Part shown: positions 47,349 through 60,049 of the stretch, piece after piece | Numbering within the stretch: the first letter of the stretch is position 1 | How the letters are laid out: every line of letters starts with the position of its first letter | Assembly (NCBI GenBank): GCA_026168455.1 | Contig: CM047430.1 | Span: forward strand, 66,875,044-66,939,043 | Origin: Theocolax elegans | Taxonomy: Eukaryota; Arthropoda; Insecta; Hymenoptera; Cerocephalidae | DNA length: 64,000 nt | Direction of reading: 5' to 3' | Position numbers and translations under genes: made by a program | Notes under the pieces: generated by a model | Database searches by the model: none | What the model was told of the DNA's origin: nothing | Seen by the model: only the letters and a program-made list of their open reading frames with translations

Positions 47349-49050
47349 TAAATGAATGAAAATTTGTTTCAGATTATTAAATTCGTAATTTGAATATACT
47401 CTTAGGCTTACCGTTAGGGTTTGTTTTGTGACTGAAAACTATACTGGCGGAACAATGATCTTTTCAATAAAATCAAAATTTCTGTCGATCAAGTATATTT
47501 TACTAAACGTTTGAAGTTTATTCCGCTAAATTAGTATTTTATTAAATATTTTAATTTTTACTTCAATAGGTTTATAAAGCACTTTTGGGTAAATGTAATT
47601 TAAGTCCGACGATCATTAAAAGAAAAAATATTTCAATTACATTTACGAAGTTTAGTGGATATCAAGTCTTTGTGGAAGCAAGTATTGTAGGATTATTTAA
47701 AATAATTTTTTGGACCTTATTACATATATATTAGTATCTTATTTTATCAGTCATTTTTTTGTTAAATAATACTATATTTTTCACGGCAATGTTTATAAAA
47801 ACCTTTATGAAAAAACTATGTAACCGTAGAAAAAAAAATTATTTTCTCAACGGTCCAATAAAATTTTTAGAAAAAGTGAAATTTTTACTTTTAAAAAGGA
47901 TAAAGTGTAGTATATACCGTTTGAAAAAAAAAAGTAGAAACTAGGCTAAGAATTCAGAAAAAGAGAAAACTGGTAGTAAGATCTACACCGTGAAAAAGGG
48001 AAATCTCCAAAAGGATGATGAGTTGGAATAGATTTTCGAGGTTTCCAGAAAGAAAAAAAAGTTTTGTGTCGGCAAACCGACGCGTAATCCTTGACCAATA
48101 AACCAATTATAACCAAGCTAGTTTCTTTTACCTCTCGGTTTCCGGGTCAAAGATACGTAAGTTGAACACAGATGTTTCAAGGATGAAACGAAAAAGAAAA
48201 AAAACAAGAAAATAAGCGTTCTTCTCAATTTTGCCTCGTGTTTCTTTTTCTCAACGCGCCGTCACACACGCGGCGGGCGCGGGAAATGGATCGTTGTTTG
48301 ATTCTTACGAGGACCTCAAGAGATCCTTCAATTGGACGATAAAACATCCGTTTCAAAGTATTGAAGAGATCAGGAAGAGGAAGATAGAGAGAGGGAGAGA
48401 GAGAGGCGGAGAGGAAACGAGGGATAAGACTATGGAATGGAAAGGAAAAAAAAAAAGAAATTTATAAGGGCGTGTAGTCGCTCGCAATCGAGTGACGTGC
48501 ACTTATCGTATTCGGAACGATTGTCGGAACGAGCAAGTGAGATATCAACCGAGAAGTGATAGTTCTCGAGGGAGGTTCTATACTTCTAAACGCGAAAACA
48601 CCCGTACGGATATATATACACACATCTGGATGCATAAAACTGTCGAGTAGGTGTGCAATACATTATCATAATTATATTTCAAATTTTATACTTATACGCT
48701 TCTTGCGATTCCTTGGTTTTCATTGAATTAAACATCACGATAGATATAACATCTTACGATATTTCATAATAGAATGTAGTAAATGTGATATACCGTATGA
48801 TCATGCAGGCTGTAAAAACGGTGAAAATGAATCAACGATCATCCTCGTATATTAACGATCAATTGTTAATTAACTTGTATTTGTTTTATAATTTAACGAT
48901 ATCTTTAACTGAGTAATAAAACGGTAAGGGAAAAAAAGGCGGCACTTAATGTGATTTGGATTGAAGCTTAATGTTCTAGAAAGAACGTTTCGGAATGCGA
49001 AAGAGTAATCACGACTGTCATTTCAGCGTCTGAGCGAAAGGAAACGTCTT

Positions 49051-49056
<6 letters not shown>
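47349..49056. other. Spacer with a small CpG patch, no supported gene
   Basis: This is AT-rich to 48180, then a mixed patch (48220-48640) with GCGGCGGGCGCGGG and GA-rich text. A 78-codon frame at 48231 ends in Arg/Glu/Lys repeats from GA-rich sequence and is not credible. Confidence 0.45.

Positions 49057-49105
<49 letters not shown>
49057..49105. repeat. (TA)n microsatellite, ~49 bp
   Basis: An uninterrupted TA run is followed by a GAAA-rich tract to about 49160. Confidence 0.95.
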
Positions 49106-49108
<3 letters not shown>

Positions 49109-49160
49109 GATAAGAAAGAACGAAAGAAAGAAAGAAAGGAAGAAAGAGGAAAAAAAAGGT

Positions 49161-50640
49161 ATTCAAAGACTTGAATTGCACCCAGGTTGCTCTTCTTCAT
49201 CCCATTTCATCTTTCTTTTCTCGAGAAATTCCATCTTGAGCTATCTCACTCGTTTCGAGCTTAATGGTCGGCTTGCTCAAAGTTACAGTGATAAGTATGA
49301 TAAGAAAATGTATGTAGTACCCTCGAGGATTAACTCTAGACGATTTCTCTACATAATACAAGTTTCTGTATCTATTACTTTTGTACGTCCTATCCGATTA
49401 ATCAAATGTTGTCAAATATTTTCCGTTAATAATAATATATATGTCCAGTGTATATAGAATAAACTTTGATTAATAAATTTATTTATTCTCTCGTTCGCCG
49501 GATAGGGTATGACGTATAAAAAGTATAATGAAGATCTGATGTCGTAAAATTTATATATATATACTTACGACGTTCCATAAAAATGAATTTATCTTCTCGA
49601 AAAAAATGATTGTATCATGCGTACATATATATGCGTCTAGATAAATTTATATATATAATATACACATATATTTACTAAATATAATTAATTTATTTTATAC
49701 AATATACTTTTGTCTATATTTGTGTCAAATTTTTTATTTATAACGTAAAAGTTGTACATACAAATAATTTTTTCGTTACTATATATAATACTTTTCGTGC
49801 TTATAATGTCGTAATGGTATTTAATTTCGATAAATATTAATAAATAATTACACATAATATTACATTGGAGATGAAGTTTTATTTTTATATATACTGAAAT
49901 AAAGAAGAATAAATTATCAGATGTTTGTTTTTAATCAATGTGACAAAGTTTATTTAGAGGGAGAATTTTCGAATAAAGCTTACTGCAATAGCATAGTGTA
50001 GCTAGGGTGTATATTAATAATTTAACAAAAATTAACTTAAAAATTAATTCGTATTTTTTTGCATTGCAATATAATAGTTATAATTTTCAATGTCCCATTC
50101 TCGTAACTTTTAAATTCTTGAACGAACTTCTCCCAGAATTACTGTATTTTTACAATATAATTTTAATAAAGTCATACTCTCCGTGTTCACTTAAAAATAG
50201 GTTATAATATTTTTTAAAGTTTAAAACTTATGTCGTGGTTTTTACGATTAACATTTTGTATCAATAATATAATGTACATGCTTACGTACATGTGTAATGT
50301 ATACATTAAAATAAATATGAAAATGTCGAGTTCCATTATAAATTTATAATAATATTTAATGTCATACATATTAGGAACCTATAGTTTTGCAAGATACAAT
50401 AAATAGTTTTGATTTAAAATAAATTGTTACTTTATAAATACTTTAAACGGACAATATGGATCAATATGAATTTCGAATTAATTTAAAATGTTGTGAAAGT
50501 AAAAATGTGGCACGCTGCAGTGTGGGTTGACAGATGTATATTATGCAAGTATTTTACAGTATTTTGTCTGGAGGCTGTCAGATGTAAAAATTAAGTAAAA
50601 AATAAAATAGATATATAAAGAAAAACGAAAAAAAAAAAAA
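49161..50640. other. AT-rich spacer, no feature seen
   Basis: Short (TA) runs are scattered from 49550 to 49670. No gene or element boundary is recognised. Confidence 0.5.
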
Positions 50641-50659
50641 ACGAACGAAAGGAAAAAAG

Positions 50660-51159
50660 GCACGGATACGGGTAAAGGATGGAAAAGGCTTTCATTTTTT
50701 ACGATTACGAGGAAAGATTTTTCCTTCTACACGTAGCCGTAGTTTCGCGTAGCGAGGAACGTGGAAAAGGGGGTGGATGGGTGGGAAGGACGGGGTCGGG
50801 GTGTGGGTGGGATTTAACGTCGTATATAGCATCCGAGTTGAATCATGGTATATTTAGTGAGGCAGGGCACGTCGCCCACCCGAGTCTCAAATCGCGCGGA
50901 TGGTAGGGAAAGAGAGAAAACGCGGCGGGCTTAAAGCTCGCTCGGTGAGATTCATGAAAGTGGCTCTCCGTACTATATATCGCATTGCTCACAAAGCAAC
51001 TTCCGCCCCGGTTTTACGAGTCTTTCCTTCCCTTCGTCCTGGTGTCATCTTCTCTCTCTCCCCCGGCGGGGCTTTATCCTTACCCGAGAACCCGACGGAC
51101 GCCATTCCCTACTCGAATCTCTCTCCTCTCCGTTTCTCGCTTCCATGCTTCTTTCCCTC

Positions 51160-51212
<53 letters not shown>

Positions 51213-51260
51213 CCACTCTCTTTTCCTCTTCCGTAGCTGTATAACCAATGCAAATCCTGC
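50660..51260. other. CpG-rich island with G-rich run and (CT)n
   Basis: A G-rich strand at about 50768-50812 (GGGGGTGGATGGGTGGG and GGGGTCGGGGTGTGGGTGGG) has several closely spaced G runs. Below it lie GCGCGG and CCCCGGCGGGGC motifs and a (CT)n at 51160-51208. Frames are repeat-driven and rejected. Confidence 0.4.
51160..51208. repeat. (CT)n microsatellite
   Basis: A CT run of about 49 bp. Confidence 0.95.
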
Positions 51261-51596
51261 GAGCCAGATACGCTCTCGCGATCAACGCCTCGCCATTAAA
51301 AATTGCAGTTATCAAATTTTTACAACCTCGCTCTTATATAAATTAAATCAGGTTCCAGTATCGCAGCATCCCTCTCGACTTTTTCCTTCCTTTCTCTCCC
51401 CTTTTTCGCCCTCTTTTTTTTCCTACGCTATATATACACACGGAGAAAATAAAACTAAATGACGGTACATCGCAAATTTTACTGTTAATCGCTAGGTTTG
51501 TTCATTTACTAAATTAACTGGTGATTTCTATCTGACAATTAAACGATCTCTCGTCTATACAATGGCATGGACGGACATTCTGATGAATACATTCGA

Positions 51597-52066
51597 ACAA
51601 TTATTCATAATAACGTTATCTATATTTTTATTAACTCGCGTCAACATTTACCGTCACATACCCAATTGTTGATCATGAACCAATTTCTGATCAGTGTATT
51701 TTTTCAATAAAATAATAAGATTTGCATTAATCTAAACGTTGCTACGCACAATTTGAAGGTTAAACAATCAATAATTGTTTAGTAGACTTAAATAGAAAGT
51801 GGTATATGTACCGAAAATTTACTGATCAGAAATTGGTACTTCCCGCTTTTTTTTCTTAGATTGTTGCTTACTTTAAAAATAGCACCTATTTTATTTTTCT
51901 GAGATGGCTAAAAGGAAGTTTAATACTTATACTTTCTGTATCCGTCTAAATATATACAATTATTAGCTTTTTTAACATAAAATTATTCTATGAACGTACA
52001 GATTTACCTTAATTGATCAACAATTGGGTATGTGACGGTATATACGTTATTGACGTTTCTGAATAA
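51597..52066. mobile_element. Nested inverted-repeat element
   Basis: ACCGTCACATACCCAATTGT followed by TGATCA at 51650-51674 has a near-perfect inverted partner at 52013-52039. Looser pairing extends outward (AATTATTCATAATAACGTT against the complement of AACGTTATTGACG). Inside, CCAATTTCTGATCAGT (about 51680-51696) pairs with ACTGATCAGAAATTGG (about 51821-51836). ACACGGAGAAAATA at 51439 and TATTTTCACTGTGT near 52358 could be outer ends. No coding capacity is present. Confidence 0.6.
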
Positions 52067-52560
52067 TTTTTGAAAACATGTACTTATTTCTACTAGAGTA
52101 ATACAACGTAAAGTATAAATAAGTTACAATATTTGCATTAATATCGACAAGTACATTACACTCATTCAGAAATTTGTTTTTAATTCACAGTATGTTATGT
52201 ACTAAAAGTTTTGTTTGCATTTGTTGATAAATTTGTCTTCTCTCGCTGAGTGTAGTTTTAAGGAGACGAGCTTAGGTAAAAATTAATTTTCTAACAATTT
52301 AAAATGTCATCACACAAAGTATTTCATAGATTCATCTTTAATTTTTATCTAAAATTATTTTCACTGTGTACCATGATTTTTTAATGTAATGCATATAATG
52401 CAGGATCTATCTTGATCAGAAATCATTTTGAGTACCGTAGGCAGAACATTATATTAGCAACAATAAATTATGGTTTAAAATCCGAGATCGGCAAGTACTC
52501 AACTTCATTTATTGTACGAATACATTTTTTAAATTTTGTCTAAAATAAAACAAGTGATCG

Positions 52561-52702
52561 ATGCCTGATGAGTAAGAAAAATGCATTTTTAAAAAGCATT
52601 TTTAAAAAATGCAAGCATAAAAGCTCTTTAAAAAGTATAAGTATTTTAGTCCCTTATGTTTTAAAAATACTTTTTAAAAATGCTTCTATCTTACTCAGGC
52701 GT
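52561..52702. mobile_element. Short foldback element (~140 bp)
   Basis: GCCTGATGAGTAAGA at the left and TCTTACTCAGGC at the right are inverted. Inner ATGCATTTTTAAAAAG and CTTTTTAAAAATGC also pair. The 82-codon frame over it comes from the Lys/Ile-rich hairpin and is not a gene. Confidence 0.55.
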
Positions 52703-53390
52703 CTAATTTTGCGTTCGCCATTTAGCTCCTTTTCGTTTAATTTTAATCGTTTTACACTAAATTTTAAAAAATGTATTCGTACATGCACCATGCTAGAAAT
52801 TGTGATTAATTTTTAGATAATTATTAACTCATTTTGGCGGTATCATCTAATCATCTAATTTTTAGTTCACCTATTAACTAAATTTTGGTTAAAAGCATTT
52901 TGTGTTCTTAGCTAAAAATGAGCTAAACATTATGTTAGTTATCAGTAGATTACGTTAAACATTTTTAAATGTCAAACATAATTTATAATTATTAATGTAT
53001 ATGTATTACTTTTAAAATTGCTTTAGGTTTTTATTAGGATTTCATGTTGTAATGGTTTTTAATCAATTTTATATATACTATTCATTAGATATTACAATTA
53101 GGTAACTTTTAACTAATTTTAGATTAAATGCAACTAAAAATTAGTTGAGTTTTAACTAACAAATATAGATAAATTTTAGTATCTTGAATAAAAAGGTTAA
53201 TTGACTTTCTAACGTGGCATTTTAGATGTGTTACAATCTAGTAGTTTGTAAAACCATATTCGATTATTACAATTAAAATTAGACATTTCGAACCATTCTG
53301 TGGTACTGAAAAATAACGAAATTAGTTGACGGAGTGTCATAATTGAAGTAAATAATTGTGTTATAAATAAATTAACCAATAACTTTTGCA
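52703..53390. other. AT-rich spacer, no supported gene
   Basis: Repeated TTAACTAAATTTT-like words give a loosely self-similar texture. Nothing is assignable. Confidence 0.45.
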
Positions 53391-53782
53391 TTAACGGGGT
53401 GCCATAGTCAATATTTATCCTCCCTACCTTATCGGCAATCGTGATTATTAGTAATAAATTTGTAAATAAAACAGTATGTGAAAAAATAAGAGAAGAGGCG
53501 CCTTCGTTTATTAATAATCTAACTGTGTGCTGAATTTCAGATTAAAATTATATTGCGTTTTTGAGAAAAGTCTTACCAAAAATGTGAACCTAACCTCAAC
53601 GAGGTGAAAAGATTTGATATTTTTGGTAAGACTTTTCTCGAAAACGCAATAATATTTTAATATAAAATTCAGCACACAGTTAGATTGTCAATAAACGAAG
53701 GCGCCTCTTCTCTTATTTTTTCACATACTGTTCTACTTTTTTATTAATTAATCATCAAAAGTTGAGTATGGAACCCCCTTAA
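53391..53782. mobile_element. TTAA-flanked foldback MITE, copy 3
   Basis: This is an independent insertion with TTAA at 53391-53394 and 53779-53782 and unrelated flanks. It shares the inverted ends (CGGGGTGCCATAG and GAGTATGGAACCCCC) and the long internal hairpin (GAAGAGGCGCCTTCG and its complement). It confirms the element boundaries seen at 14615-15008. Confidence 0.9.
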
Positions 53783-54540
53783 AACTAAAAGTAATATAAG
53801 TATTGTTCATAATTAACTTTTAAAACCAAATAATTTTTTCTATGTTTTAATACTATAGCTCGCCCTTTCGATAGTACATTAAATAATAATTAATGCACGC
53901 ATTACTTTTAAATTGAGTTATTCGGTGTATAAAAGAAAAATAATGGATGCCTGAAACTTTATCGATCATTACGATTAAATCGTGAAATATAAAAGTGTAC
54001 ATCGTGCGCAGGTAGACGATTTATTGCTGTTACGGATTTAACAAACCCGAAGAGCCGAAATGACGGTGTGCACTTAAAACATAGTAAGGTTCCAAGTACA
54101 ATTTATACAAGAATTGTGTATTTCGATTATGTACCCTTAACACCGTCGGACAAAGTATACGATTTCTCTAAATAGACACTTTGCAGAAGACTGATTCCCA
54201 ATGAGCGTACCCTCGACGTGTATACTTTTTATCGATTATGAAACGCGTATATCCTCGACGTCTATATACGTATATAAGATATAAAAATAGTTAACAATGC
54301 GAAAGAAAATGGTCGCAAAGTTAAACGACGATCACAAATTTCTCTGTCACTGAGACACAGACGCAGACGGAGACACACACACACACGTATATATATGTCC
54401 TCGTATAGTTAACTTAGTCATTCGAATCATTCATCCGAAACGAATCTCATCAATAGCGATTTGAAGAAGAGGACGAAGAAAAAAGAAACGTAGCCGAAAG
54501 AAACAAACGCTAGATGACGGCTCGTAAACTTCAAAATTGA
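53783..54540. other. Spacer, AT-rich then mixed
   Basis: No gene is supported. A short (AC)n lies near 54375. Confidence 0.45.
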
Positions 54541-55480
54541 GTAACCGCGTCTCCTTCGCCACCCTCCCCGAAATCAGATTCAAGACACGATTGTAAAACT
54601 GGGAGGAAAAAAAAGTTATAAACTCCGAAGAGATTTATCGTCGTTCCTAAGCTCCTCTCTCTCTCTCTGTCTCATTTTCCCTCTCGCTCTCTACCTGCTA
54701 CATGCAAGACTTGGACGCGACGAGAGGAAAGGAAAAAACGAAATATATATGTATATGAAGCGAGTCGGTGACGCGTACCACAGGAACGTGAAATTCACCC
54801 CTCGTAATCTAGTCGGCCATATTTATTTCGAAAAGTCACATGTGGGTATATATATATAAAATTCCTATGCGTTTAGTATAAAAATAAGTTAAACCGACCC
54901 TTGTTGACTTTGAAGGGAAGGCCCTCGCTCTACAAATCCATGTATATATATATATATATATATATAAGAAGGAAAATTCCCCAAGTTGGTTCACATGTCA
55001 TCTTTTCGCGAAGACAAATCGGTGAAACGCGCGAGCACACAGGCACGTCTGTATCACGGGCTAATTGGGACCGAGGAATTCTAAGGGCGGACGCTCAAAT
55101 TCTCGGGGTGACTCCGATGTATATATTTCAAGTTGTAACTATAAAACCGAGCCTCGAGCATAATAAAGCCGAGCCGTTAATGGTATCGCTAATAGAATCA
55201 TGGCGAACGCGTTGAGATGAGCCAGTTTCTGGGTAGATGAGTTTCATTCCTTGCTTTTCGTATATATATATACATATATACATCTATACACGTGTATATA
55301 CTCGGAGAGTTTGGCTGAAGGTACGTTATGCGTTCCTTCCCCTTCTCGGTCTTGAATATAAATTGAAAAATTCTATCGCGACTATGGCGATATTTCAATT
55401 CCTTATCTCGAGCTGAGCCGTAAATGTCATGCAAATGTACTTTTAACACGTTCGCACGAAACTTTGGGTGTGTGTGCATC
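54541..55480. other. CpG-containing mixed region with (TA)n tracts
   Basis: This is GC-balanced text (GCGAGTCGGTGACGCG, GCGCGAGCACACAGGC) with (TA)n at 54941-54966 and near 55260. A 104-codon frame (54901) crosses the TA tract, and a 93-codon minus-strand frame (55198) has no domain; both are doubtful. Possibly regulatory. Confidence 0.35.
54941..54966. repeat. (TA)n microsatellite
   Basis: An uninterrupted TA run. Confidence 0.95.
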
Positions 55481-57880
55481 TATGTGTACGTATGTGCGTG
55501 GCTTCGTTGTATATATAGGAACGATGGAGAAAGAAAGAAAAAACTTTATTTTTTTGTCACTCAGACCGAGTCTCCATAAATGATTTTAGGCTTACCGAGT
55601 TTTTCTACATTTTATTATATACGCGCTTTTAGCTCTCTTTTAGATTGTTTTTCTCTACTCGTAATGACGATTTGTGGTTACATCCAACTTCATTTTCGTG
55701 TACCTTCAAAACTTATAATTTAACCTCTTAAATCCTCAACATTTTAACAAAAACATAAAAAATTCGATGCATTGAGTTTAGAAAAATATGATTTTTTTCG
55801 AATTTTTTCGTAATATCGTGTTTTTATTTAACAAAAGTAAAGATTCTCATGAGTTTACACTTATAATAATACTACTTTTTAATTGTCGAAATTCGAAATC
55901 ATATTTTGATATAAGCAGAAACTTGCAACTTTGCGCTTCGTATACATATAGAAAATTTTCTCTTTTTTCATAGATGGAAACAAATTTTTAAAATAGAAAT
56001 ACCCATTTTTATATATATTTTTCACTAATAGAACTTTTTACTATTTTTCATCAATTTTCATACTTTAAAATTTAAGATGCAGTATATGTTCCTTTTTTGT
56101 ACGGTTTCAACATTACAAAAAATTCTTAAAAGTATAATAAAATTTCTTAAAGACGTAAAAATATAAAAATTAAATGAAAAAGTTGTGGTGTTAAAAAGTT
56201 TGATACTTCATTGGAAGATAAATTGATAACACGAAGTTTAATAACGAACTTGGGAAAACTTACGATAAACTTTCAAAGGATTGAACTATGAAAAAATTTT
56301 TTTTCACTCTGCGTGAATATATAACAAGAAGAATTTTATCTTTGTTGTGAAAGAAATGATAATATTTATTGTGTAATTAAATGTGACTTTAAGCGTAACT
56401 AATTAAAATTTCTGATTAAAAATGAAAAATCTGTTACCTTTTAGAGATATTCATCTGTGTAACGAAAGCTAATGCACTCATCTAAATTATTCTTTTGCGT
56501 GTCGCAACGTGGGCGTAAATTTTCTAAACAGCTGATATCTTCATGGTTGTAAAAATTTTGTTTTTTTATAGATGTTGATAATCAAGTTTTGAGTTATTTG
56601 TAAATGTTATTTTTATTACTAGAATAAAAAATGTTATTTTTGTATTATGATATTGTTTATTCAATATAATAATATTAATAGTTGTATTTATCGTAAAAGT
56701 GAAATAAGTAAAGGAAACAACTACCGATATTACCCTAGTAGAAACTTTATCATTATTTGAAGCTTAAAATTAATTTATAATGGAAAATATCATATTTTGA
56801 TAAATTTCAATGAAAAATTAATAAGATATGTTTTAAAAAATAGTTTAAACAACTTTCTTTCAAGATCGTTCATTATTACTTTAAATAATTGTTAACGTCG
56901 ATATATTTCTATATTGTAAATTACAAGTAAAATGTATAAGGATAGATCCATTAAAATCTTAATAAAATATTTACTATTTTAATCAAACGATATTTATTTT
57001 TGTGTTTTCCTAAAAGATTTGAACAGAGTATAATATTTTCACTACATTTACGAGAATGAAGTGTCGAATACGTTGAATATTTTTTCAGTCTGGAAATAGG
57101 TATCAATGTTTCAAAAAAAAATTGCACCGATAATGGTCGAATAACTTGTATCTACGTGCATTTATACAACATTCAGGCTGTCAGTTATACGACGGATTCC
57201 CGTAGGATGTTATGGTATATTTAAATATTGACTCTATAAACATAACGCGCGCATAAAATTTACGGGAGCTTCGACATGGAACAATACTTTTAAGCATGTA
57301 GTGATAATAGATATTTTCCGGGGTAAAAAAAAAACGCGCACAACAACGTAAATGTTTATGCGGCAGTACCTGAAACGTGTAAAACAGTGTTTAATTCAAT
57401 AAAATGTTAAATTATAATTGAATTTAAAACAAAACTGTAAGATATAATAATAATCATCTATATAATAAAGCATTGTTTCAAACATTCACGCGTTCGTCTG
57501 AATATCATACTATTGTAAGAATGTCGAAAATTGAATTATCCTCGATTAATATAACTTATCCAAAGTACATATATATATATATATATAGCATTCACGTAAA
57601 ATGATCAAATTATTATAATTTTTGAAATACTGATGTTTATGTATGTTTCAAAATTTATTATTCGCGTAAAGTATCTTGGGATAAGAAAAAATCCGAGTTG
57701 TTTCCCAAGAATGGTGGCGACAAGCTAAAAACCAGTAAGCTCGTTCACGGGTATTGCAACATAGATATACCTATATATGTACCAACAGGATATCAGGCAG
57801 CTCATCTACGAAAGTTTATTTATACATAAATCTGAATTAATTAGCATGAATCGAGTAAAATCAGAAAATAGGTAACTTTA
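55481..57880. other. AT-rich spacer, no supported gene
   Basis: This is long AT-rich sequence with a (TA)n near 57570. No frame, repeat unit or element boundary is recognised. Confidence 0.5.
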
Positions 57881-58572
57881 ATTGGCCAGTTACGTACACA
57901 CAGACACATTGCACGTATACACCGCGCACGCACACACGTGTCCGGGAAAATTCAGTGTCCGATACAGAATGGCTCGTATATAACATCGGGTACGTTATTT
58001 TTTCTCTCTCTTTCTCTCTCGACGAGGCATCAACAATTTATACTTTACAAGTTTCCAGAGCTTTCTAATTTATGCCTGGAGGTATCCGAAAGGTGGATGG
58101 AGGGGTAGGGGGAGTGGATGAGGATAGGAAAGCGAGATGGAGAGCAGAGTCGCGCACTCGGGACAAATCTCCGCGTGATATACTAGGTAGCATGCGGAAC
58201 GAGCGTATAACGACCTGCACAACCCGGCCACCGTTCGTTGGTGTAGCTGTAAAGAGGAGCTGCAGAATGGTCCCGGGATCCATTAAAATATCGCGTATCC
58301 ACGTACGCCGATGGATGACTACACACGTAATTCCGTGGATACCACCAGCACCACCAGCACCAACAGCACCACCAACAGCTTCCACGTGCTACGATCCTCA
58401 AACCTACTTCTATATCCTATATGCGCGTTTGATAAAATCGAAACTTTTCATATGCGTTTCGGGAAGACATTATGCGTCATTCTTCATTTGCGACCGCTTT
58501 ACGCGACATGTTATCTCAATTTTTTTACCTACAAACTACAATTTCATCGGTTCAAAGTCCAATGTTAAATAA
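57881..58572. other. GC-balanced region with a 166-codon frame, probably non-coding
   Basis: The plus-strand frame at 58072-58572 is the longest in the window. It contains a CCA/ACC-type trinucleotide tract (58341-58380, giving Pro/Ala repeats), no domain, no signal peptide, and equally open shadows on the other strand. The DNA is GC-balanced and CpG-containing, like the neighbouring islands. I treat it as a possible regulatory island; a short exon cannot be excluded. Confidence 0.3.
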
Positions 58573-58935
58573 TAAACATTTATATCTACATTATAATATG
58601 TAGAGAAAAGAAACGGAGTGTCATACCGTTTATACGATGCAAATTTATATTTCTTAAATAATTAGTAAATGTTGCTTATAAGCTAATCTGAAATTTTCTA
58701 GATTCTCGTCAACAGTAATTATAGCGTTCATGCGATTTGTAAAACAAATGCAATTTGTTATATTTTTATTTTCACAATTAATTTATTATTAACACTTTTA
58801 TAATTTGCAGAACTATATACATATAAAATAAACCTTCATTTATCACATGAAAATAATTAAAAGTGCAACGAAATTTTGATTAATTTATACTATATATACT
58901 TGTGCAAACGCAAGATTGTTTTTCATGTTTTAAAA
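58573..58935. other. AT-rich spacer, no feature seen
   Basis: This is AT-rich sequence with no recognisable feature. Confidence 0.55.
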
Positions 58936-59602
58936 CAAGGAGACCCTCACATGTTTGGGAAACGGATCGTGCCCAGCTTGTGGGATATGTTTTCTAATAT
59001 AAAAGTATAAAAAAGCCAGATCCGCCGACCCTGAGAATTGTTTTTTCAAAAGTTATACGCTATTACAGCAAAATTTACAAAGAAAAGAGGCTTCACTTTC
59101 AATGCTTGTAACTTCTAAACTATCTAATATTAACATTCAAACTAAAGTTTAATGAAAAGCTGAGATAAAATAGATATAATTTAAAAGAAAAATATGCTTG
59201 AATCCGTTAGAATGGAGCAGAGTTATAGCCGAATTAAGAATTTGAAGAAATCAATATAATTTGTAGTGTCCAATTTTTCTTAAATTTCTTCTAATTTTTA
59301 ATTTGACTTTAACTTTGCTCCATTTCAACGGATTCAAGCGTAATTTTCTTTTAAATTATTATATCTATTTTATCTCAGCTTTTCATTAAACTTTAGTTTG
59401 AATGTCAATATTTGATAGGTCAGAAGTTATAAGCGTTTAAAGGAAAGTCTCTTTTTTTTGGAAATTTTGCTGTAATAGCGTATAACTTTTGAAAAAACGA
59501 TTCTTAGGTTCTGCAGCTCTGGCTTTCTACATATTTTTATATTAAAAAACACATCCTACAACTGGGCACCATCCGTTTCCCAAACATATGATGATCTCCT
59601 TA
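58936..59602. mobile_element. 0.67 kb palindrome (long foldback element)
   Basis: The left arm begins CAAGGAGACCCTCACATG, then TTTGGGAAACGGAT. The right arm ends ATCCGTTTCCCAAACATATG, then ATGATCTCCTT. Pairing continues through CTATTACAGCAAAATTT/AAATTTTGCTGTAATAG and AAAGTTTAATGAAAAGCTGA with its partner, down to a short centre near 59255-59275. The arms are about 320 bp and more diverged than in the 22.7 kb palindrome. No coding capacity is seen. Style and size suggest a similar kind of foldback transposon. Confidence 0.85.
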
Positions 59603-59973
59603 TAAGTAATTCTTCTATTGTAACAATAATTTTTTGGATTCGTAAATAATGTTGTCACGTATGAAAAAGATAAAATGCTTCTTCAAAGTATCAATCAACT
59701 ACATTTATCATATATTTCTCAACAAATAAATAAAATTCGAATCAATACTATATGAATTTATGATTAGTCCTTATGAATATAAAATTTAAGTAAATTAAAT
59801 GTAATCCGTATTTTTCAGATAAATCTTCACAAATATCTATGAAATTCGGTCTTTATTTAGGAATTTCTATAAATCTGTAGAGTAAGGTCAAGTTTACACG
59901 ATCCAAAGAACAAATGCGCATTAAAATAAGGATAATTGTATAATTGACCAATAATAATAAGTAATCCCCACTG
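59603..59973. other. AT-rich spacer, no feature seen
   Basis: Nothing is recognised here. Confidence 0.55.
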
Positions 59974-59974
59974 G

Positions 59975-60002
<28 letters not shown>
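59974..60002. repeat. (GA)n microsatellite
   Basis: A GA run with one GGGA interruption, followed by short (TA)n. Confidence 0.95.
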
Positions 60003-60006
<4 letters not shown>

Positions 60007-60049
60007 TAGGTATATATAGGTGTATATATATATACATCGACACCGCAAG

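Noticed and set aside
48231..48467. 78-codon frame starting MPRVSFSQRAV
   Set aside because: The second half comes from GA-rich repeats. No acceptor, domain or conserved motif is seen.
58072..58572. 166-codon plus-strand open frame, the longest in the window
   Set aside because: It runs through a CCA-type repeat, has no domain or signal, and comparable frames are open on the opposite strand in the same GC-balanced DNA.
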